Source: Tricholoma matsutake
Taxonomy: Eukaryota; Basidiomycota; Agaricomycetes; Agaricales; Tricholomataceae
Assembly: GCA_026075535.2 (NCBI GenBank)
Contig: AP026545.1
Span: 3,782,001 to 3,846,000 of the forward strand
Length of the DNA stretch: 64,000 nucleotides
Direction: 5' to 3'
The translations under genes were made by a program, and so were the position numbers. Below, one piece after another: positions 56,281 through 64,000 of the stretch. The number at the start of each line of letters is the position of its first letter. The stretch's first letter is position 1. The notes below the pieces were generated by a model, which was not told the DNA's origin, ran no database searches, and saw only the letters and a program-made list of their open reading frames with translations.

Positions 56281-58717
56281 TCACCAAAATGTACAAAGCC
56301 AATCAGCAGAAATTATGCACATATGAGCCTGTAAATCAATTAGGCACATCTTTCCATTGTGATCACGTGTGCCTATGATCATTGGGACAACAGAGAATTA
56401 GATACAATTTTGTTTAAGAAAGATTTCGCACCTTGCATGTCACAAAAGAGAAGCTGTTCTCGTGAATAAATCCATCCAAAATGGACAAAGGCATGTACTG
56501 CTTGAGTCATACTATCCTTTGCAGGGCCAAGATTGTTGCTTCCAGTGAATTTCTTAACTGGATCGTCGAAGCGCCCACACGGAAGTAATGGTGTTGCGAG
56601 AAATCCAATATGAGGAAGAGAACAATGCCCAGATGCTGATAGCGGCTCAATCTCTCCAAAGAAAGCATCTTTAAAATTGAAGTAGAATGCTGGAGTCTGA
56701 GTAACCAATTGATAGGTTCAATATATCTCAGTAGATGTTCAAACATACCGGGAACCCCTTTGACATCATCCTCTTTGATAAACTCATCAAACTTCTCCTT
56801 TATACCATCACATTGTGCCAAGAGCTTGAGCTCAGTCATCAAAACTACTCATACATCTGAAAGGGATATATATTCATCAAACAGCTGGGTAATGACATAC
56901 TCTTTGTTATTATAATGGGCCTATGAGGGACATCAGTTCAATTGCTGACCAATTCTCCAAAATAGACATACATATATACCACATTTTGTAAACCCTCGGC
57001 CAATAAATCCAGTCTTGTAATGCTGTTCCTTCTTCTCCCACATTTCTTCTCCTTTCAGCCAATCTTTTGCAATTGCAATAACTTCCAGGTTCTCAGATAC
57101 CCACGTGATCTTAACTTCTCCATTAAGCTGATATTGCGCTGTTGAATGCATAAATTGGTAGTCAGCAACTGGAACATCCCTGGACCATTGAAAGGCTGGA
57201 GGAGGACAAAAGGCACTTTTCAGAGTATGAGCACCAGAGTTGCGAGCAGAGTTTACTTGAGGTGGAGGAAGGTGAATTAAGCTTGCAGCAGCAGCTTGTG
57301 TAACACTTGCTGGGAGACCGGGCTGAAGGAATGTATGTCCAGCATCCTGTAGAATATTTTGAGCTTGAGCTGAAGCTCGGGCATTGGGGTGCTTTGAACC
57401 AAGATCTGAAGCCGAGTCGGCACATTTTCTCTTTGAGAACAATGATGTTGAGGGCTTTGCTGACTTTCCACTGGCAGTTTGTCAACTCATCAAGGAGCTA
57501 TCTTCATCTTGAGACTCAATGGTGGGCTTGGAAAATTGCAGTTTTAAGCCTGTGCCCATCAAAACAAGAAAAATAAAGCGGTGCTCACAATTAATGCATC
57601 ATCAACTACAAACTAAATGTTGAGGATTCCAGCCTCTAGCAAAGCCTTTGAGCACAGCCTTTGGGTTCTAAACTCCTTCAGCCAGGAACCAGCTGTTCCT
57701 GAACTGATGGCTTCAGGAGATCAAAGATACTCTATCGATGCTGCAATCGTGGCACTTTCATGGGCAAACAGTTTGATTTGTGACCTTCAAATCCACAATG
57801 TTAGAACTACATTAGAATAGTACAAGATATGCTTGACTGACCAGAGGATATCAAATTCAACTTGGAACAAATTTTTGAAATCGGCATTCAGATGCTCAAG
57901 TAAATCCTCGAGAATCTTTCTCATTGGCATGGAAGAATCATAGACATGCAAAAATTGAATTTGGTTGACCTAGATTAAACTTGACATAAAAAAGCAATGA
58001 GACAGGATGAATCCATACCTGTTTAGGTTTGTCTTTGACACCTCGAGATTTCCAAAGCGTGATCGAAAACTTCAGGCCGGATGTCGACTGTTGCTGAAGC
58101 CAGTCGGATTTCTTAAGCTTTCTCTCAGCTGTAATACTAACTGCACCACTGCCAACCATCTTTGAGAGGCCTTTGAAGCGCAGCAATCCTGCTCCATCTG
58201 ATTTCGTAGCTCCCTTGCAAACCTGAACTCCAATTCGGGACTCAGATGCATTCTCCTGATGCGTCACCGCATCAGCAAGAATAGAATTGGTGACAGGGCT
58301 TATACTTTCAACAACGCCGAGAGTATCAGAGCCAGTGCTGCTGTTGTGACTAATTAATTCCAATATCCTTGAATTTCCCACAAATTCCTGAGGAATCACA
58401 GTGGCGGACCCTGCCAATTGTGAATCAGCAGAGGTCCGAAAGTTAAGGAAATATGCTTATGGTAAAAGGCGATGCAGCCATTACACAATCCTGATAATCT
58501 GTTTGCCATAAGCCCACATCCAGCACATTGCGGCCACGACTGGGACATTAACTGTTAATTATGAAAAAAAAAAAATTGAAAAGTAAAAGGTTTGAAAACA
58601 TATGTTCAAACATTCTATCTCAGGAGGACCAAGGCCAGGCTTCTGGGCAAGGCATTTGCTACAGTAGTTAGTGTCAAGGCGAGGAAATTTCTGCTTGCAT
58701 CCACTGCAGACAACCAT
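56281..58717 (-). CDS. Alpha-kinase-like protein with zinc ribbons, copy B (multi-exon)
   Basis: ATG at 58715-58717 gives MVVCSGCKQKFPRLDTNYCS and KCLAQKPG, a zinc ribbon. A second ribbon (QCAGCGLMANRLSGLCNGC) lies at about 58545-58475. After a variable region (58417-57938, RFKGLSKMVGSGA, SDWLQQQSTSGLKFSITLWK) the kinase domain follows: NGEVKITWVSENLEVIAIAK, KTGFIGRGFTKCGIY, an intron near 56930, KEYVITQLFDEY, then FYFNFKDAFFGEIEPLSASG, HCSLPHIGFLATPLLP, VKKFTGSNNLGPAKDSMTQA and LLFCDMQG. A last exon has DHNGKMCLIDLQAHM, ending at 56281. Exon borders are approximate. I see no obvious stop in the kinase exons. The family phosphorylates Ser/Thr through an atypical fold; the substrate is unknown. 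Confidence 0.72.
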
Positions 58718-58933
58718 AACTAGCTAAAGAATTCAAGTTTGCCTAGGATGAGGAAGGAAACAAGACACACTCGTTTCCTCAAGCAAAACATGATGCACAT
58801 GCGATGGGACAACTTAAATTTGACAGGTCTTCCTGGGAGTACATATCAAAAGTGGAAGAAAATATGTATCGTAAAGCGGAAGCAAGAAGTCATGAAGAGA
58901 TTCCATTTTGATTTTCCAGAAAAAGCAGTACAT

Positions 58934-60491
58934 TCAAGGAAATAAAAGGGGTAGCATCATGCTGAAGACATTCCAGACATTAGAAAGAGTAAGGTCCTGA
59001 ATGCAAAGGGTCTGATAAACTTCCTCAGCCTGCCTTTCAAATTCAACAGTGATGAGAGGAAAATGGAACATGTCTTCACCATTGCTGATGAACTCCTTTA
59101 TCTCATGGACAACATCTAGATCAACATTAAGAAGGCACTGCCAGCCCCCCCACTTGTGAGGGAGGCTATATGCCTCATTGCGAGACATGCCAGAAGGGCC
59201 AGGCTTGGTGCAATCGTGGCAAGACTTATATGTGTTTCGACTTTCCATAAATTCCTTCGCAAGCTTTCGCAAAAGCTTGGGCCAAAGCCATTGACATAAC
59301 TGACTGGATAAATTACATCAGTCTCAAAAATGACAGCAAAAGTAAATTAGAATGAACAAATGCATGTTCAGGAATATGAGAGAGATATACTCCATCTTCC
59401 TCAGCTTTCTTAAAAACAATGACCATGCTGTCACCAAACTCCAAGTGCAAATGCAGCCAGCTGTGCTCAATAGAGATATTGTGAACGCTTTGCACATAAA
59501 TATGTGCTGGTGTCTCTACCCCATTGATTCTGGGGTGGAAGGCATCACTTGAAGGTATGGAAATAAGGATACAAAAAAAACTGTAGCATAAATATGACCC
59601 ACTGCAAGGCTTTTGCGATGGCATGAAGCTGGGTCATTTCTGAGCCACAATCTGTGGTACTTTGGAGTGGCATTCCTTCAATAATTCAAGATAATTAGCT
59701 GAGAAGATTTGAACAAGGCACTTATAAGACATACCACCAACATTTTCCACAGCCTCAAGATACAAGTAGGCAATAATATGGCCTAGACAATTGCTCGGCA
59801 CCACCCAGATGCCCAACCACCTTCCAACTGCATCATCAACAATAGCCCATATGGGAAAACCAATCCCATTGAGCTTATCATGCCCATCTGCTGACCACCA
59901 TTCATTGATTCCAAGTGGGACCTTTGGCTTGCGATGGATGCATTTAGCAGTAGAGGATCCCGCTTGATAAATCCAGCAGCATCATGGGTATGCATTGCGT
60001 CTGCAATGTAGTCGTGCGGAAGGTGTTGGCCCATTCTCATTGCAATCTTGTGTCATATTGTTCTGGGGCCCTGATGCCTCGCAGCATCATTGTCCATTTT
60101 GTTGAGGACAAGCTGTTCTGCCTCTTTGGGGTCAAGTATTTTCATCATCTTCCTACTGCCCATGAGCCCAAGTTCCATGTGGCACTTCTTAACAGTCCTA
60201 GGCCTAGCAAAGAAAAGATATAAGCAAATATCAAGAATGTGTGATTCATGCATACTTCATGTCAATCCCATAGTCGGCAAGGAGCAGCTCAGAAATTCTA
60301 TTGTTGTCTGTAATCAATTCTTGATGATATTTCCTCAAAGCCTCTTGCAGCACTGGATTGCAAGCAGATACTAGAATAATGCGCAGGTAACTTAGGTAAG
60401 TGATAAAATGACTGGAAACTTTTGACTCACAAACAGCGCCATATTGATTCTTCCCTTCAGGATTTCTGTTGTGCACACTTGATGATGCCAT
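58934..60491 (-). pseudogene. DDE integrase-core protein, basidiomycete expanded family
   Basis: ATG at 60489-60491 gives MASSSVHNRNPEGKNQYG. After an intron (about 60374-60432) come CNPVLQEALRKYHQELITDN, RISELLLADYGIDMK, an intron (about 60203-60255), ELGLMGSRKMMKILDPKEAE and the core. Three acidic sites are visible: SADGHDKLNGIGFPIWAI, TTDCGSEMTQLHAI and ISIEHSWLHLHLEFGD. The C-terminal part reads WPKLLRKLAKEFMESRNTYK, GGWQCLLNVDLDVVHEIKEF, ending at TGA 58934. A TGA at 60053-60055 and a frame change near 59957 indicate decay. The fold is that of retroviral-type integrases, but no LTR element surrounds it, so it is probably a DNA-transposon-derived family. Confidence 0.72.
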
Positions 60492-61466
60492 GGTGGTTTG
60501 AGATTGAGAGTGTCCTGTCTTGAGATGTGTTACAACAATGAGGAGCTGATGATGTGCTGACAAACTGCAATTGCTTACAATATGCCAAAATTGGGGCTTG
60601 CAGAAATAGAATTCTGAATATGTAGCAACTTCGGTGAATCCAGAAGACATCATGACTATCCGATGAACCTAAGAATGTACATGTATTAGAAGGTATCCTG
60701 TAGAATTCCACTGAGCATTGTTGGGAAAGCTGCATATGCGGACCAATGCAGCACCCCATCAGCTACCATCCGGCCATGGCCTGGCATAGCCAAGGTGTGG
60801 TTTGCGGAAGCGGTAAGCACAGCAAGCACTGGAAATGGTACTACACCAGGGTTTTGACATGTGGGAAAGTGTTTTGTAATAACTGCACAGTTGATGGTGG
60901 GTTTAACGACTGAAACCAAAGGGCTAAGGTCGTCGTACCTAAGACTGTTTGAAGTACTACTTAAGAAAGCCAGACAAAGGCTGGACGGCATCGGACAATC
61001 ATTGGGAGCAGCTCATTCAAAAAAAAGGAGTGGCACAAGGAAACTAATTGTGTAGGTGTTGGCTAAGTACAGTGGCTAGTGGGAAATTAATGCTGAGGCT
61101 GGCGATGTTGAAGGCAGGGCATGACAACAAGAAAATACAAGGGTTCTGGGACCCCAGGACTAGCTGTCGGATGGCAGATCAATATCCAAATGTTGACCAT
61201 GTCCTTCTCGGCAACAGTAGAGCATGCCAATGTCATAAATTTTGTTGGATTTCAGTAAGGTTAAAGGTTAGTCATCAGAGATGGAAAAAAAGGTTTAGAA
61301 AGGAGATTGACTGCTGGAAGATCTGGGCTCATTCAGATATAAAGTTTACATCCCCTTCTTATGTAGTACAAAATATTTTCCAGGGGTCTCAGGGAGCTCT
61401 CGTGTATCACCTGGCAGCTCGGCAAACGCGATTTGAAACTAGATTATGTGTTTCCATATGCTACAG
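60492..61466. other. Upstream region without a recognised gene
   Basis: 60758-60830 resembles 10500-10570 upstream of alpha-kinase copy A. A plus frame at 61048-61476 matches nothing I know. Confidence 0.4.
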
Positions 61467-61474
61467 GAAGTCAT

Positions 61475-62223
61475 AGGACCCCAGATAATACCCTTAGAGG
61501 CTATTCCAAAAATTTCAAGATTTCTGAGAATTTGTCTGGATTCAATTTGGCGATTTTGTCCAGTCTGGAACTAGGATAGTGGACTTTTTCAAGGGTTTGT
61601 CCAGAATCCAGAAACAGCCCTTCCAGTCCCCAAAATTTGTCTGGATTGCAGGAAACAGCCTCCTCAGAGCCCCAAGAGCCCCAAAATCACTAAGGATGTA
61701 CTCCAAACACATAATATTACTTCTAGACAAATAGACAACAGTAAAAAAAGTCATTCCTAGTAAAAAAAGTCATTCTTCATTGTCCACTTCGTTGTCTTCC
61801 ACCCAATTCCTTTTTCCTCACTTTCTTGACAGTTTCATCGCATCCTTGAATTTTGCAGCACCGTCGTCAAGAGTTTTGAGTCATCTTCATCTGTAAGCTC
61901 AAGAGTACCCGACTGAACATTGAACTAAAGCGGTGCAAACAAAACTTGACATGGTGCAACAAAATATACAGCACCAAACAGGTATCGAACACAGGACCAC
62001 ATGAATGCACTGACAGCAGCCGCTTCACCACTAGACCCACCAACCTTGTCTGGATATACATGTAGCCTTCTCATGAACAGGGCCCTCCTGTCCAGTGGCC
62101 GGATCTAGCTATACCCCCATTTTTTGCCCTGTTCTGTCCGGTTTGGAACTGGCCAAAGGGCCTATTTTCCTGAAAATTTGTCCGGATGGGCGAATAGCCT
62201 CTAAGGGTATTATCTGGGGTCCT
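61475..62223. mobile_element. Small DNA element with AGGACCCC ends and a tRNA-like core
   Basis: The ends AGGACCCCAGATAATACCC and GGGTATTATCTGGGGTCCT are perfectly inverted. The flanking 8-bp repeats GAAGTCAT (61467-61474, 62224-62231) are perfect. It shares the first eight end bases with 51946-53136. It encodes no protein. A tRNA-like Pol III promoter lies inside (61981-62045). Confidence 0.9.
61981..62045 (-). other. tRNA-like sequence (Pol III A and B boxes), possible SINE head
   Basis: On the minus strand GGGTCTAGTGGTGAAGCGG resembles a D-arm/A box, and 35 bases later TGTTCGATACC resembles a T-arm/B box. The anticodon and acceptor arms are poor, so it is not a working tRNA. It may be a tRNA-derived SINE head captured by the element. 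Confidence 0.5.
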
Positions 62224-62231
62224 GAAGTCAT

Positions 62232-63000
62232 CCAAAGTATTATTGTATATAGGAGAGTGACAAGATCATGTGTATTTCCAAAATGAGTGTTCGAACTTCG
62301 GATCACAAAATATCAAGATCTCATCACACTGATCTCATTTAGCGAGCTTTGTGCAAGTCTACATTGAGTCTACAGACTTCTTCCTGACTCCTGACCCTGA
62401 GGCCTGAGGCCTCTCGGTTGTCCCAATTTGGCTTCAGCAATTTGGCTGATGGAAGTTCAGAGTATCGAAACCTCTGTAGATTTTTCTAGATCCTTACGGG
62501 AAGGAAGTCACCCAGTCCCGACCATTCTTCTGATGAGGACGTTGTTTCTCAGGCTTCTGGTCATGGAATTATGCTGTGTAAAACTAGATGGTGTTCCATA
62601 TAAAAGGGTTCTGGAGGATAACTCTTGGAGCCAGTCAAGAAGGCCATCAGCAAAATCAAGGATCAACTTATTTGGCTTATTTGGCTTAAACCCCAATTAA
62701 GGGAATTAAGGGGAATTAAGGAAAATAAGTTCATTTTTTCCCTTAAAACTGATAACCATTAAGCAGATATAATCAACCAAGCAGTATAACATGTAAGCAA
62801 ATTAAGGCTGTAAGGAGCGTGTAATCCCTTAAGGCCTTAAGGACTTTTTCAAATTTTCTTCCAAGTCCCTCTCGGCATTTCCTGAAAATGGAAATTCAAA
62901 CTCAGCATCACCGACATCACACGTTGTTTGTGTTCAATCCACTGCTTCTGCTCCACACCTCTACACCACCATATCCATGCCAGCCAGAGCCACTAGTGAC
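62232..63000. other. Unassigned stretch
   Basis: No gene seen. A segment of TTAAGG/AATTAAGG words occurs at 62690-62850. Confidence 0.35.
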
Positions 63001-63900
63001 TGTAAGCAAGATTCATATTCTATGTATGTTGTAACAATGAGACAGTGCCAAGACACCCACACCTAGGATGACGACCCAGGACAGGACCAGGAGAACCCAC
63101 TGCTGCGAGCCCCTGCTTGCAGGGTGGATGGAGGGATGAATGATGAAGATGAAGATGAACCACGAGGGGGAGAGGATGATGACGATGAATGATGAACCAC
63201 TACCACAGCACCTCTAACCACCGTGGTGAACAACTGCTCACAGGGTACAAACGGGGAGCAACAAGACAGGACGACAATGCCAGGGGACCGGGATGGAGAG
63301 GGGTACGAATGACGTGTGCGGCAAGGAGGAAGAGAACGGTGATGGGGCCAAAAAAAAACATCACAAGGCGAGTTTTTTTTCTTTCCCCTTTTCTAATTTC
63401 ATTTCCTTGTGGCTAACAACAAAAATTTTAGGTAGTGATTTTACTATTGACAACGACGATGGGCACCCCCTGATCGACCCCCACTACTGCTATGAGCCCC
63501 TGTTCATGGGGTGGTTAGGTGATAGCACGACCATATGCCCATGAGGAAGGCCACAAGGATGATGGGGTGACATGACAGCAGCACCCACCGTAGCAGGTAC
63601 CACGACGCAAGGAACGCCGCCACCCCTCACCCCCCGTCATCTCCCTCACAGCGAGACGGGGTTTTTCGCTTTGTAGCATTGAGACGGCACGACGCCCAAC
63701 CAGGACACCATAACGACGAACAGCATGCCACCAGCCACCAGCCTCGCGAGCAACCACTCGGGTGGATCACAGGTGGAATGACAATGATGACAAGGCCGCC
63801 ATGATGATGGGGGAGCAGCAATGATTGGGGGCGAAGGGGAACATTTAGGACAGTGAAAAGGGGTGTCGAGTGGGGGTAAACACATGGGAACGACGGGAGC
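63001..63900. repeat. Palindrome-rich repeat, further copy
   Basis: It shares with 32040-32170 the run GTTGTAACAA(C/T)GA…CGAGCCCCTGCTTGCAGG and the following purine-rich sequence. Palindromes lie at 63105, 63223 (GTGAACAACTGCTCACAGGG), 63489 (ATGAGCCCCTGTTCATGGGG) and 63745. Apparent frames are low-complexity. Confidence 0.6.
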
Positions 63901-64000
63901 AGGGATGAAACCGTAGTCAGCGATGTGCTTATATATATATATATTATTCTTATTTTTTTGCTTAAACTGCTGCTTAAGTTTCCTTATTGACATGGCTAGG

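Noticed and set aside
61981..62045. Functional tRNA gene
   Set aside because: A and B boxes are recognisable, but acceptor and anticodon stems do not pair well, and it sits inside a small transposon.

Overview
This window looks like a transposon-dominated stretch of a filamentous basidiomycete (Agaricomycete) nuclear genome. The reasons are: a Plavaka-type transposase, expanded alpha-kinase-like and DDE-integrase-like genes with zinc ribbons, a crypton-like tyrosine recombinase relic, short GT-AG introns of about 36-60 bp, and chromodomain Ty3 elements. I cannot name the species. Almost nothing reads as an intact single-copy housekeeping gene.

Layout. 1-650 holds a 162-bp tandem repeat. 743-6441 is a complete Ty1/copia element on the minus strand with 274-bp LTRs and the target duplication CCCAT. 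6766-10210 is a decayed alpha-kinase gene and 12175-13056 a tyrosine-recombinase relic. 13985-27496 appears to be one 13.5-kb DNA transposon bounded by inverted repeats and an 8-bp duplication (AAAGTAGC). It carries a Plavaka transposase on the plus strand and a second, convergent gene on the minus strand. A second copia copy (15077-20756, duplication ATCTA) sits inside the transposase, and a solo LTR (25214-26330) sits inside the second gene. 27913-30329 holds pieces of other Ty3 elements plus a hAT-like MITE.

32726-43716 is a Ty3/gypsy chromovirus with 705-bp LTRs and the duplication ATGAG. A solo LTR is inserted in its gag, and a hAT relic, itself carrying a MITE, is inserted in its 3' LTR. 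Its LTR leader holds an array of six stem-loops with a shared loop, and a small membrane-protein-like frame follows pol. 44917-49320 contains two oppositely oriented copies of a non-autonomous family whose ends resemble those of the 13.5-kb transposon. 50093-51328 is a non-autonomous element that has captured a RecQ helicase fragment. 51946-53136 and 61475-62223 are two elements with AGGACCCC ends. 55215-55790 is a relic of an RNA-dependent RNA polymerase of the silencing type. 56281-60491 holds an alpha-kinase gene and an integrase-domain gene, both on the minus strand. Repeats rich in short palindromes fill 31706-32725, 43717-43990 and 63000-63900.

A common thread is CpG decay. Nearly all in-frame stops in the retroelement reading frames are TGA at conserved arginines, where the sister copy often still has CGA. 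LTR pairs and target duplications also differ almost only as CG to TG or CA. The region therefore reads as a methylated or RIP-like silenced TE graveyard whose reading frames are otherwise well kept, which implies fairly recent insertion.
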